A stretch of DNA of 59,840 bases from Pleurobrachia bachei. Lineage: Eukaryota > Ctenophora > Tentaculata > Cydippida > Pleurobrachiidae. The notes under the pieces were generated by a model. The model made no database searches and had not been told where the DNA came from. It saw only the letters and a program-made list of their open reading frames with translations. Location of the stretch: contig AVPN01000209.1 in NCBI GenBank assembly GCA_000695325.1, forward strand, positions 2,943 through 62,782, written 5' to 3'. The position numbers and the translations under genes were made by a program. Of this stretch, positions 32,401-42,127 are shown piece after piece (within the stretch, counting starts at the first letter, position 1; each line of letters starts with the position of its first letter).

Positions 32401-35283
32401 TTGGTCCTAAAGCTGTTTCTGCATCTGAAGCCAACCCGACAGCCGCTCCTGATACCACTCCCGGTACCGTTCCGACAGCCGGTCATGTAATTGCTCCTGA
32501 AGCCGCTAACAGTGATGACGTGAAAACGATAACGTAGGCGTTATTGTAATCCCTGTATCCAATAAAAAGGGTGACTTCGTCACCACGACGTATGCCCATA
32601 TATGGTGCGACAAGCATGTTTTAGCTCGATTTTTAAAAATATGCTAGAGACATGTACGGTTTTCGTTAGCCATCAAGGAGTACCCAGACAATACTTATTG
32701 AAAATTCCTGCTGTTCTATCTCACTTTAACATTAAATGAAAACTGTTTTCTGATTGTCCCTATTTAGGAAGGAAATTTCTCCACCCCCCCGCCAATTCAA
32801 ACCTTCCCGCCCGAAACCTAGTAGAGAGAGTTTCTCTCTCACTGCTGGGTTTCTCCCAAACCTCTGTGGTATCTGTAATTCTGATATGAATTAAATACCT
32901 GACAATGATGACTGACGGTAGGAAGAGGGCGGTGAACATGACAGCAAAGATTACCCACAGCCAGGGTACTTTCTCGTAGATGCGTCCTAGGCACTTATAG
33001 CAATGTAACGGACGTCTCTAGTCCCCACAATCTCATGGGTGCAGCTGGGGTTGTGTGGCACTATACTGTAATATGTTGCATTATAATACCTAGTTCGGGG
33101 TAAGCTGGATCGAACACACGTTGTGTTTGCACGTTGTTAGGGTTCACATACACAGTACAAATGAAGCTGCCAATAAACCCACTGATGCCTATAAAGAACC
33201 CAATAACTCCATTCGCAGCACCAGACTTTGAGGGATTCCATTCCGTTGCCTGGGGGATGAGGAGGGGCCGTTACTAGGGGCCGTTACTAAGGGGGGTATG
33301 AGGCGGTTATTAGAGCTGGTTGATAAGCAAATATAATTTGATTTTGATAAGCAAATAACATTTGTGTTGGCATCGCTTCAAAAACATGACGCATAATGAA
33401 CTGTATGGAAAGGTTAATATTCTTTCAACACGAAAATTGTCACAATATTCCTTGAGGAGCTAATTAGAACATCGCAGGTAGTTCCATTCATAGTGATCCT
33501 TGATTTAATCCTTGGTTAATATTCAGGCAAAAGGAACTGTACTACAACCACCCGAAAAGAAGATATAATTCCTATCTTAGACTTGAATACCGGAAAGTCA
33601 CAAATGATTCTGCAGTTATCTTGAATTGTTCATACTGCGCGGCCCAAAAAAAATAAGGGTACGTTGGCCTTAATATCTCCACGAATTTAATTTCAATCAC
33701 TTTGATATTTTGACACAATGTTGGTGTGGGTACTCACTCGAGGAATCCAAAGTTTCAAATCATAGTTAATTGTTCAATCTACTCACCTGCAATCAATTGT
33801 AACGTCATATAATTTACCTTTCCAATGGTGTAAACAAGAACATTTCCACCACAGAACCCTATGGCACACATGTAAATGGAGAGGGCGATGTAGGTTGTAC
33901 CTGCAGTAGGGGGGAGGGGGTTGTTATCCTCAACTAGGGGTCGATCTAGACAAGTTGGGGGTACTGCACATTGTGTAGAGGTGGAAAAGGTAAAGCTATC
34001 TAATGATATAATAGGGATCAGGGTTAACTGCCCCTCTTTCCCGAAAAGAAATTTATGTTCAGCTCTACAACAGCTCTACTAGACCTACAAAATATTTGTT
34101 TCTTGAACACACACTCACCAAACCAGTAGAGTGATAGCATGATAAGGGTTAGAAGGGCAGAAAAGATGGCGTAAAGTATCCTCTCATTCATAACCTTAGA
34201 CAACAAACCTACAGGACGTATATGTAACTATTTTAGGGGAATATGTCCATATTTTATCCATCTTTTAGAAGATATCAGACAAGATGTGGATCATGGATAA
34301 AAGTTTTGATAAAGGAGCAGTAATACATACCGATAACACTCCCGCAGCTGGTGACAAACATAAGAAACAGAGAGGGATGAAGGTTGAGGTGGTAAATATC
34401 AAATCTCTGGCCCTGCAAAAATTTTTTATCATTACTCAATTCCATTATCTCTATTATATTGGAATTGTAGTACTATTTTGTTATAAATATTGATCAAAAA
34501 TACAGGCATCAACTAAAAACGGTAAATCATTTGTTAATTAATATTAACCTGCATCCAGAGGTAGCTGTAAATGTAAGGTGCCATTGAACCGTAGCTGAAT
34601 ACTGGAACGCTCATGGCACACGCCCCGAGACACCCCGATAAGAGCATCAGCCTGCTTTTCCATCGCATACCCGATCTAGGGGAGAGTTTGTTACAATAAC
34701 TAGAGAGAAAGAGAAAAGGGGGAGAGGGGCATCAGCCTGCTTCTCCACCGCATACCCGATCTGGGAGAGAGTTTGTTACAATAACTAGAGAGAAAGAGAA
34801 AAGGGGGAGAGGGGCATCAGCCTGCTTCTCCACCGCATACCCGATCTGGGAGAGAGTTTGTTACAATAACTAGAGAGAAAGAGAAAAGGGGGAGAGGGGC
34901 ATCAGCCTGCTTCTCCACCGCATACCCGATCTGGGAGAGAGTTTGTTACAATAACTAAAGAGAGAAAGAAAAGGGGGAGAGGAGCATCAGCCTGCTTCTC
35001 CACCGCAAACCAGATCTGGGGGAAAGAGATGCAGGGGCGAGGAGAGAGATACAGGGGTGAGGTGAGGGGAAGATGGGGCTCATGAAAGAAATAACTTCCT
35101 GAGTCCCTTTCCATCGTCAAATCGTCACTGTCTGTCGTCACCAGATACCAAACAAAGTAGTTAACAATTATAAAAACAATAGTAACCAATAGTAACCAAT
35201 AGTAACCAATAGTAACTAATGGTAACCAATGGTAACCAAAGCCCCCAATGGTAACCAATAGTGTATTACCTGAAAATGCCCAT
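17798..35283 (-). CDS. MFS transporter, oxalate/formate-antiporter-like, 13 exons
   Basis: Exons in transcript order: 35283-35270, 34675-34549, 34412-34331, 34208-34119, 33900-33818, 33249-33090, 32986-32899, 25992-25902, 25437-25309, 24992-24911, 24717-24583, 19921-19782, 19592-19527 (or the distal pair down to 17798). All phases close to a 428-residue, 12-helix protein. It starts MGIFR and continues LMLLSGCLGACAMSVPVF. The second-half MFS motif A is visible in FGRLLWGVVMDKIG. A hydrophilic central loop (TPDEVCEMTPLCDE) separates the halves. It is probably a plasma- or organelle-membrane carrier of small carboxylates; the substrate is not readable. Two long introns contain the sushi-gene pair and the GPCR on the opposite strand. 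Exons 1, 2, 8, 11, 12 and 13 each have full or partial extra copies nearby. Confidence 0.87.
18493..18914. mobile_element. Second copy of the Harbinger-like MITE, interrupted
   Basis: Same ends and TTA flanks as 17256-17433, but split by a 237-bp nested element. It belongs to the tandem duplication of the transporter 3' region. Confidence 0.75.
18529..18765. mobile_element. Nested TA-flanked MITE (CCTTACTCTC ends)
   Basis: Inverted ends CCTTACTCTC/GAGAGTAAGG, flanked by TA. The intact MITE at 17256 shows the unoccupied site GAATATTG. A TA duplication indicates a Tc1/mariner- or pogo-type mobiliser. Confidence 0.8.
19048..19294. mobile_element. TA-flanked MITE with 30-bp inverted ends
   Basis: Ends AAGTCGGATTTTTTGAAG continuing to GTTGTCACCCCCC, repeated inverted at the right end, flanked by TA. 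The sister duplicate (near 17570) has the empty site AACTCTACGTTGGG. Confidence 0.82.
20393..20485. repeat. (GA)n simple repeat
   Basis: Purine dinucleotide tract with GATA interruptions in a transporter intron. From 19922 to 21075 I find no further coding exon. Confidence 0.85.
20862..20927. mobile_element. Pogo/Tigger-like MITE (CAGTCGGACC ends), 66 bp
   Basis: TA-CAGTCGGACCCGG ... CGGGGTCCGACTG-TA. TA duplication and CAGT..CCCCG ends resemble pogo-group elements. A longer relative sits in the sister duplicate at 22816. Confidence 0.72.
21076..22264 (+). pseudogene. Secreted sushi-domain protein gene, copy 1 (frameshifted)
   Basis: Exons 21076-21133 (signal peptide from MPSIHILWPIMSF), 21371-21804, 21891-22064, 22236-22264. 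Exon 2 encodes an extracellular beta-rich domain (YIPFDLESTPLQIKTNSTAG, IWTIGKTNTTLN, CNGVEVLNYQFSDSS) whose family I cannot name with certainty. Exon 3 is a sushi/CCP module (GRWNDTDIGQTVTINC, ERTCDNDGDWIEDVPLC). Relative to copy 2, exon 2 has a 2-base insertion near 21655 that creates an immediate stop; the remaining sequence continues in another frame. It lies antisense inside the transporter gene. Confidence 0.78.
22439..22551 (-). pseudogene. Truncated copy of MFS transporter exon 11
   Basis: Matches the 3' 113 bases of exon 24583-24717 including its GTTAGC splice donor, but lacks the acceptor end because the tandem duplication junction cuts it. It cannot be spliced as a normal exon. Confidence 0.85.
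22816..22957. mobile_element. Pogo/Tigger-like MITE, 142 bp
   Basis: CAGTCGGACCCCGACTTAGTG at the left, inverted at the right (GGGCTCCGACTG). It is the sister-unit counterpart of 20862-20927, which has lost its interior or never had it. Confidence 0.72.
23102..24388 (+). pseudogene. Secreted sushi-domain protein gene, copy 2 (frameshifted in the sushi exon)
   Basis: Exons 23102-23159 (signal peptide MSSIHILWLIMAAMF), 23362-23796, 23862-24028, 24336-24388. The beta-rich domain is fully open here (YYCESKLERDVVEKITFSP). The sushi exon has a 7-base deletion relative to copy 1 just after its first cysteine, shifting frame; the rest of the module is intact in another frame. With an alternative acceptor or editing of the assembly it could be functional, so the pseudogene call is tentative. 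Confidence 0.7.
24205..24333 (+). mobile_element. SINE-like insertion with (ATT)n tail
   Basis: Contains GATATACCGCTCTAACG and GGGCGGTATACAAAAACTT followed by ATT repeats. The sister copy lacks this segment at about 22225. The 3' stem plus ATT tail resembles L2/CR1-type LINE tails. A second member is at 39304. It inserted just 5' of the last sushi-gene exon. Confidence 0.68.
25441..25790. repeat. 11-bp minisatellite (AACTAAGGGGT)n
   Basis: Degenerate array of GGGTAACTA/GGGTGACTA units in the intron before transporter exon 9. Part of it is repeated at 26895-26970 with the following tandem duplication. Confidence 0.85.
25702..28080. repeat. 1.19-kb tandem duplication carrying transporter exon 8
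   Basis: Two direct copies (about 25702-26891 and 26892-28080), offset 1190 bp and nearly identical. Each includes the 91-nt exon 8 and about 1 kb of intron that has no recognisable gene and ends in a poly-C tract. Confidence 0.88.
27092..27182 (-). CDS. Duplicate of MFS transporter exon 8
   Basis: Identical to 25902-25992, with acceptor and donor intact. At 91 nt it is not a multiple of three, so only one of the two copies can be used per transcript. Confidence 0.75.
28081..28463. other. Spacer with no gene seen
   Basis: AT-rich transporter intron upstream of the GPCR ORF. A run of T and CAG precede the GPCR ATG, so an upstream 5' UTR exon could splice in at about 28446. Confidence 0.5.
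28464..31622 (+). pseudogene. LDLa-containing class A GPCR (LGR/GRL101-like), disrupted
   Basis: Intronless reading frame in one register: signal peptide (MILFVSICYVLIITRG), a cysteine-rich region, LDLa modules (CDGQDDCAMGADE; CDLVDDCGDGSDEEEC; CDGKIDCKDLSDEC), then seven helices. TM1 is SNAILGVALVMGITGFVFGV; TM6 has FCCWMPFLICC; TM7 has NSVLNPVLY (NPxxY). The long second extracellular loop with SFYGNDPVC resembles relaxin/LGR-type receptors. One in-frame TGA at 28971 interrupts the ectodomain. Frame leaves and returns between about 30065 and 30150. It is a recent pseudogene, or the breaks are sequence errors; unannotated mini-introns are less likely. Antisense within a transporter intron. 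Confidence 0.78.
31629..32537 (+). pseudogene. Tandem copy of the GPCR TM4-TM7 end
   Basis: Direct repeat of 30715-31628 (offset 914-915). It lacks the ectodomain and TM1-TM3. One extra A at about 31803 shifts frame before TM5. The third intracellular loop differs (RSDIRSTKSSSSLS versus RSHVRSTRKSTLLN). The stop codon and flanking GCGTTA match the first copy. Confidence 0.85.
34676..35030. repeat. 85-bp minisatellite built from transporter exon 2 acceptor
   Basis: Direct repeats spaced 85 bp (CATCAGCCTGC at 34645, 34730, 34815, 34900, 34985). The first is the real exon 34675-34549. On the minus strand each unit carries a splice acceptor CCCAG/ATCGGG followed by the first 30 or so exon bases including ATGCGGTGGAGAAGC. 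The exon start has therefore been amplified upstream of itself. A second array is at 36186-36480. Confidence 0.85.
35180..35268. repeat. (GTAACCAATA)n array next to the transporter first exon
   Basis: Ten-base GTAACCAATA/GTAACCAATG units immediately downstream of the donor of exon 35283-35270. Repeated at 36640-36733 beside the duplicate first exon. Confidence 0.8.
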
Positions 35284-35913
35284 GTCTTAAACAAGGAATG
35301 TGATGCGAACACGACACGAGAGTACAACACAGAGTCAGGGGAGGGCCGAGGGAGCAATGCACTTGCTAAAACAAACACAACCTCTCCTTCTAACAGTGGT
35401 TTCTTCCTAGATGCCCCTTCAAGAAGTATAAGATATAATGAGAGGAGGTGTATACGGCAACGAGTTTATGCGGTAGACTTAGATAATTTAGTTTGATCTA
35501 TCTCTTTTTTGTTTTTCCTAAAGATAACAATGATTCTCGATCATTTCTTCTCTAAAGCTTGAAAAAACAATACCACTTATTTGACATTCCCATCCTTCGA
35601 TAAACATTATGCTCGGCATACATAACTCAATCCTTCTCTCTCTGTCTCTCAGCTCTTTCTCTTTGAACATAGATCATATGCCTATATATATATGTACTTC
35701 AATGTACTTCAATCGCCACGTAATGCTACTTGTTCAGAAACATTCAGCAATTTCGGCGATGTCCAGGAATATTTAAACAAGAAAGCATCCTTAGATCAAC
35801 ACTCTATAATATATTATCACAAATATAATCAGTGAAGGAAGCATCGGGAGACTGCTGTGAACTACGAACAATGCACATCCCTTCCCTCTCTGCATTCATT
35901 TCTAAATCAATCG

Positions 35914-35962
35914 GGAAAATGAACGGAAGATGAATCACTGATTCATCTTCCGTTCATTTTCC
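35914..35962. repeat. Perfect 49-bp palindrome
   Basis: Two 24-bp arms (GGAAAATGAACGGAAGATGA continuing to ATCA, and its complement) separated by one base. Present again at 37378-37426, 1464 bp downstream, with no change in the arms. Confidence 0.9.
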
Positions 35963-36126
35963 GGTTCATAGCAAAAAACTGATTCAAGCAATGTTTTGCT
36001 ATCAAACGGCCTGTCTTAGATGGAGACAGATAAACGAATCCATGGGCTGTAGTCTGTACTAGACGGGATCTCCGGAGTATCTGACCGTTACCAACCCCGC
36101 CCAAGATATATATATATATATATATA

Positions 36127-36216
36127 GAACCGTAGCTGAATACTGGAACGCTCATGGCACACGCCCCGAGACACCCTGATAGGAGCATAAGCCTGCTTCT
36201 CCACCGCATACCCGAT
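36127..36216 (-). pseudogene. Truncated copy of MFS transporter exon 2
   Basis: Matches the acceptor half of 34549-34675 (CCCAG/ATCGGGTATGCGG... to TTCAGCTACGGTTC) but breaks off at an (AT)n run and has no donor. Part of a ~1.5-kb tandem duplication (about 34580-36120 and 36127-37590). Confidence 0.82.
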
Positions 36217-36733
36217 CTGGGAGAGAGTTTGTTACAATAACTAGAGAGAAAGAGAAAAGGGGGAGAGGAGCATCAGCCTGCTTCTCCACCGCATACCCGA
36301 TCTGAGGGAGAGTTTGTTACAATAACTAGAGAGAAAGAGAGAGAGGGAGAGAAGGGGGAGAGGAGCATCAGCCTGCTTCTCCACCGCATACCCGATCTGG
36401 GAGAGAATTTGTTACAATAATTAGAGAGAGAGAAAAGGGGGAGAGGAGCATCAGCCTGCTTCTCCACCGCAAACCAGATCTGGGGGAAAGAGATGCAGGG
36501 GCGAGGAGAGAGATACAGGGGTGAGGTGAGGGGAAGATGGGGCTCATGAAAGAATATTGAAGGACTCAGGGAAAGGTAGCAGTTTAGCAGTGACAGACAG
36601 CAGTCCAGATACCAAACAAAGTAGTTAACAATTATAAAAACAATAGTAACCAATGGTAACCGATAGTAACCAATAGTAACTAATGGTAACCAATGGTAAC
36701 CAAAGCCCCCAATGGTAACCAATAGTGTATTAC

Positions 36734-36747
36734 CTGAAAATGCCCAT
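36734..36747 (-). CDS. Duplicate of transporter short first coding exon
   Basis: ATGGGCATTTTCAG followed by a GTAATA donor, same as 35270-35283. It encodes MGIF and ends in phase 2, compatible with exon 34675. Confidence 0.6.
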
Positions 36748-37377
36748 GTCTTAAACAAGGAATGTGATGCGAACACGACACGAGAGTACAACACAGAGTC
36801 AGGGGAGGGCCGAGGGAGCAATGCACTAGCTAAAACAAACACAACCTCTCCTTCTAACAGTGGTTTCTTCCTAGATGCCCCTTCAAGAAGTATAAGATAT
36901 AATGAGAGGAGGTGTATACGGCAACGAGTTTTACGCCATCTGAATCTATTAAATCAAACTAGATAGAGAAAAAACAAAAAGCTAAAGATAACAATGATTC
37001 TCGATCATTTCTTCTCTAAAGCTTGAAAAAACAATACCACTTATTTGACATTCCCATCCTTCGATAAACATTATGCTCGGCATACATAACTCAATCCTTC
37101 TCTCTCTGTCTCTCAGCTCTTTCTCTTTGAACATAGATCATATGCCTATATATATATGTACTTCAATGTACTTCAATCGCCACGTAATGCTACTTGTTCA
37201 GAAACATTCAGCAATTTCGGCGATGTCCAGGAATATTTAAACAAGAAAGCATCCTTAGATCAACACTCTATAATATATATAGTGTTTATATTAGTCACTT
37301 CCTTCGTAGCCCTCTGACGACACTTGATCGAACAATGCACATCCCTTCCCTCTCTGCATTCATTTCTAAATCAATCG

Positions 37378-37426
37378 GGAAAATGAACGGAAGATGAATC
37401 ACTGATTCATCTTCCGTTCATTTTCC
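37378..37426. repeat. Second copy of the 49-bp palindrome
   Basis: Identical to 35914-35962. The interval 37590-38397 that follows holds AT-rich sequence and a GA-rich run near 37755-37806, with no recognisable gene. Confidence 0.88.
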
Positions 37427-38397
37427 GGTTCATAGCAAAAAACTGATTCAAGCAATTTTTTGCTATCAAACGGCATGTCCTAGATGGAGACAGATAAACG
37501 AATCCATGGGCTGTAGTCTGTACTAGACGGGATCTCCGGAGTATCTGACCGTTACCTGTACCAACCCCACCCAAGATATATAATATATATATATCTATTA
37601 TACGGCAAATACTGATAACTAATTCAGATAAGCAACACTAGTAACATATATAAAACCAAATACCATGACATAAAATAACACAGAAAGGGCAATGCGCTCA
37701 GGAGTCATAATTTTAGTACAAAGTAGAAATTGGGAACCGACTGTATTACCGAGGGAGAGAGTGATAGAGAGAGAAAGAGAGGCAGAGAGAAAGAGAGAGA
37801 AAGAGATTAGGGGAGCATGTAATACGGTTTCATGATTCCTGCCTTATCAGCTGCAGTTTCTTAATGAACTGAACACAGCTCAGTCGACCTTCCACAATCT
37901 CTACAGAGAGAATTAGAACTTCCTAACTTTATACGTTTAACAGGGAAGCTGATTTTGGATGAATCAAATTTAGGTATATGGGATTACTGCCCGATCTGAG
38001 AATAAAAAGAAAGCACCACAAAACAGCTGATTATCGATAATGTAAAGGACACTCGATCGAATGGTTGCAGAAACTAAGTACTGGCTACAGCTGATGTAAT
38101 CAACTTGTGACCCTGGTCCCTAGCTGCAAATAAATTGCGAGGAAATTTGATCGAGGCGGAGAAAAATATAAAAATCAATCTACGTCCAGGTAGCATACGA
38201 GACTCTCTTCAAAATATGGACTCTCATTTTTCTATTTCTCTCTCCTTCATCGGCGACATGGTGTCGTCTTCCCACTCAACATGTATAAAATATCTCAATC
38301 ACCGGAGCATGGGGTATGTGTTCAATTTATGATAATATATGAAATTATACTTTATCAAGAGTCGCCTGGCGACTGCAATGTTTCTGCGTTATCTTAC

Positions 38398-38528
38398 CTA
38401 AGTGTATCCCGGTTGTTCTCCGTAGGTTCATTATCACCAGCCCCGCCCAGACACCGCTTTTTAAACTGGAAGTTAATTGCCGCCTGGGTAATCAACTCAC
38501 TCCGCGGGAAAAAGCTGTAAAGTTCCAT
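38398..38528 (-). CDS. Candidate alternative first exon of the MFS transporter (copy 1)
   Basis: ATG at 38528 opens 43 codons (MELYSFFPRSELITQAAINF, then basic and polar residues) and ends ACACTTAG/GTAAGA in phase 2. Exon 34675-34549 accepts phase 2, giving LRSGMRWKSRLML, and the short first exon ends the same way. This would replace the MGIF start with a 43-residue amphipathic leader. The link to the transporter is inference from phase and strand. Confidence 0.55.
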
Positions 38529-38705
38529 TATGTCTTCACTTCAGAGATCGGGGGTCTTTGAAATTCGGATCTCGATCAGGACCAAACCTTAATTAGAGCT
38601 CCAAACTTGTAGAAACTTTAAACTTCATCTATACTGAGCTGCATACACGGTGTGAGTCCATCGAACAAAATAATAGAGTATATTCAAAACATACAAGTGC
38701 AAGAG

Positions 38706-39620
38706 TAGCAATACAGAAAGCCACTGTTTGTTGCTCCAAGTTTTAAGATGGCTGTATACAGATCATATCTGGTACCTAAATACATGTTCTACATGGTATA
38801 TGTCAATGACAGTATTCAACCCAATACCCAGCCCCATATCTTTCAAACTTCCTTTCAAGTAGAATCTCCCTTTCTCTCTCCTTCTCTCACAGAGAGAGGG
38901 GAATAAAGAAACTATTTTATCCATATCTCTCAATATCACCTCATTGTTTAATTAAATCTCTCCTTCTCTCTCTCCCTAACAAGAGAAACTGCGTGATCGA
39001 CCACGCAACTGATTAATTTCAAACATCCAGTTCCTAGCCCAGTAGCAATACAGAAAGCCACTGTTTGCTGCTCCAAGTTTTAAGATGGCTGTATACAGAT
39101 CATATCTGGTACCTAAAGACATGTTCTACATGGTATATGTCAATGACAGTATTCAACCCAATACCCAACCCCATATCTTTCTAACTTCCTTTCAAGCAGA
39201 ATCTCCCTTTCTCTCTCCTTCTCTCACAGAGAGAGGGGAATAAAGAAACTATTTTATCCATATCTCTCAATATCACCTCATTGTTTAATTAAATCTCTCC
39301 TTCTATATATATATCTACAGGTTTATGGGACCAGTTATTCCACCAGTTTTTATAAGTCCAGTTAATATTGGCTCCTATATATTGTCTTTTTCAACCAGAG
39401 TGTTAGTGTGTGTCATATATTTGCTTGAGGATATACCGCTCTGATGACCAGGCGGAGCATCGCCAATATTTTGACATGTTTCCGTCGGGTATGGGCGGTA
39501 TATAAGCGCGAAATATTATTATTATTCTCTCTCTCCCTAACAAGAGAAACTGCGTGATCGACCACGCAACTGATTAATTTCAAACATCCAGTTCCTAGCC
39601 CAGTAGCAATACAGAAAGCC
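38706..39620. repeat. ~340-bp tandem duplication, second unit interrupted
   Basis: Two direct copies beginning AGTAGCAATACAGAAAGCCA (about 38706 and 39043). The second is interrupted by the SINE-like element at 39304. A third partial start is at 39602. Confidence 0.82.
39304..39526 (+). mobile_element. SINE-like element with (ATT)n tail, empty site nearby
   Basis: Contains GATATACCGCTCTGATG and GGGCGGTATATAAGCGCGAA then ATT repeats, as in 24205-24333. The first tandem unit has an uninterrupted CTCCTTCTCTCTCTCC at about 38965, which defines the insertion. No clear tRNA A/B boxes. Confidence 0.72.
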
Positions 39621-39694
39621 ACTGTTTGTTGCTCCAAGTTTTAAGACTTTATCAAGAGTCGCCTGGCGACTGCAATGTTTCTGCGTTATCTTAC

Positions 39695-39825
39695 CTGAGT
39701 GTATCCCGGTTGTTCTCCGTAGGTTCATTATCACCAGCCCCGCCTAGACACCACTTTTTAAACTGGAAGTTAATTGCCGCCTGGGTAATCAACTCACTCC
39801 GCGGGAAAAAGCTGTAAAGTTCCAT
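39695..39825 (-). CDS. Candidate alternative first exon of the MFS transporter (copy 2)
   Basis: 131 nt, same start, phase and donor as 38398-38528, with a few substitutions (for example CGG to TGG in KKRC). Part of a ~350-bp direct duplication. Confidence 0.52.
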
Positions 39826-39989
39826 TATGTCTTCACTTCAGAGATCGGGGGTCTTTGAAATTCGGATCTCGATCAGGACCAAACCTTAATTAGAGCTCCA
39901 AACTTGTAGAAACTTTAAACTTCATCTATACTGAGCTGCATACACGGTGTGAGTCCATCGAACAAAATAATAGAGTATATTCAAAACAT

Positions 39990-41525
39990 ATACAAGTGCA
40001 AAGATTGGGATATAAGAGCCTTGACGCAACTGATGCAGGCAAATTTGATGGAAATCGACAGAAGAAAAGACAGGATATAAATAGATTAAATAGGGAGGGA
40101 AAGAGATGTAATATAATGGGTTAAGCGGCAGAAATTAAATACTTGTAGACTGTAGTAATGCAACCTCTGAGAAATCTTTATACTTTTCAAACACGTACTT
40201 CTAAAGTTCTGAATACTTTGTGGTTATAAGCGATCTCTCAAATTCTAAATAGCCGGTGATGAAATTTAAGTTAACGCCCAAAGAAAGGAATATATATGTT
40301 TTATAGAACTAAGATCACTTAAAACTTTACAGTAAGCTGTTGTAAAATCTATAACATCAGCACTAGCCACAGGTATGTGTTTTCAAAAAGAGAGATCCAA
40401 AGCATAATATAATCTCCCCCAACCATATCTGAGCGAGGATATTATGTGGAGATAAAAGCTGTGAATAAGGAATTTTAACCATTACAAGCAATGAATCATG
40501 GGACTTATGCACATTATATGCAATCCATGTATGACATCAGGCATAAAGGGGACATAATTATGTATAATATGGGCCGTTACAATAACATAAGAGTGTTTTT
40601 CTGCAATAGAACAATAATAAATCGTAGAAATGCGCCAAATGGGGCTAGGAGATGGATTCTGCGCACTTGAAGCTCAAGCCAAACCATGAACCAGTGTGAG
40701 GATGAGTTTATAGCTTGAAAGAACAATGAGAACACCAAAATTACCAATTATCTTTTAGGTCGTGACACAATCACACACACCTAATCAATTAGGTAAATCT
40801 AGGTGAAAACATCGGATCTAAATATCGAAAAAGGGACAGCATTACTATAAATATATTTCAATACGATTTCAGAAAGAAAACATTCGTTTGAGATCCGTAT
40901 CTCCTCTATATGTTAACTAATCAATCCTTAATTGGATATATCTATTAAAATACACGTGCCAAATAGGAAATGAAAAGATTACTTGTGTGTCGCAACGTGA
41001 ACAGTGCATGATGATTGATCAGTGATCAAACCTAATGGAAGACCATGGTTTTTGAAGGACAGAACAAGAAAAGAAGGAAAAAGAAGGAAATTACAAACTG
41101 GGGAAAGCATTATTCAGGAAAAACTCCGATGATTTGGGGTAACTGGTTTATCATCCGCTTTCCGGTATACATCGGCAGAATTAGAAACAGAAGAAAAACG
41201 GAAAAACTGAGAAAGATGCAGTATCAGCTATAACTAATACGATTGATTTCGGTATTTCCTTTTATAAAAGGAGTTGCCGAAATTAATCGTATTAATTATA
41301 AGATGTTTAACACTGATACACCTACCTTCTGTAGAAATCCTTGTTCCAAGATTATATTTACAGCAAGTTTAGAAGAAGCAAAATCCTTGAGAATAACGCA
41401 ATATCCTTGAGAAGCAGCTGCAGTAGAGGATGGTCTTAGAAGAGACCTAGGATTTCCTTTTACAAATTCAAGACGAGACGGCAATAGCTCCGTCTAAATT
41501 GCAATGCTTCTACCACTTTCGTCCG

Positions 41526-41567
<42 letters not shown>

Positions 41568-42127
41568 ACACTCTCTCTCTCTCTCCACCGGAAGGGACAA
41601 AGTATTCTCTAACCAGTTCTGTCCCTGCTCCCCTTTTCCTTTAATTAAAGTGTCATTTTGCCCCAAATTGCGTGTGCTCAAAGGTGAGAAAAATGACTAC
41701 ACCTCGAATATGAGAAGGTGGAGAAGAAGAGAGACGCATTTTATGACACCCGTCTAAGCAGGTTGTGTTTTCTAATATTGTCAACTCATGATTAAAATAT
41801 GTTCATGTCAGGTATCCAATGGAAAGTAAAAGTAACAGTATGGTGAACGGATAAGGGAGAATATTCAACGATTCAAGGGAAATGAGATTATACTTGACTG
41901 ATTAATTGGAATTCAATGTTGATGGTTTAGAACCCCTGATCCTAATATCAAGTCTTATATGAATCTGTTGCGATCATTACTTGGTACAGCACATCAAGAA
42001 TAGAAAGTGAGTATATATTCTGTATGTATCGGATTGAGTTTTCAAACTTTTGCTTCTTAACTTACCAAGTTATTGATTGACGTCTATTCTTGTATGTATA
42101 TTTTACGCCATGGCACCCGGGTTGTGA
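39990..42127. other. Long non-coding interval
   Basis: No convincing exon. It holds a hairpin at about 41236-41296 (TACGATTGATTTCGG facing CCGAAATTAATCGTA around CCTTTTATAAAAGG) and a (CT)n run at 41528-41585. Confidence 0.55.

Noticed and set aside
34902-36842. Long minus-strand ORFs reading VLASALLPRPSP and PLTSPLYLSPRP
   Set aside because: They start at non-ATG codons and read through an intron and minisatellite; only the 14-nt ATG segment fits a coding exon.
41296-41484. Minus-strand exon ending at a GTAGGT donor
   Set aside because: No ATG and no similarity; at most an untranslated exon, not supportable.
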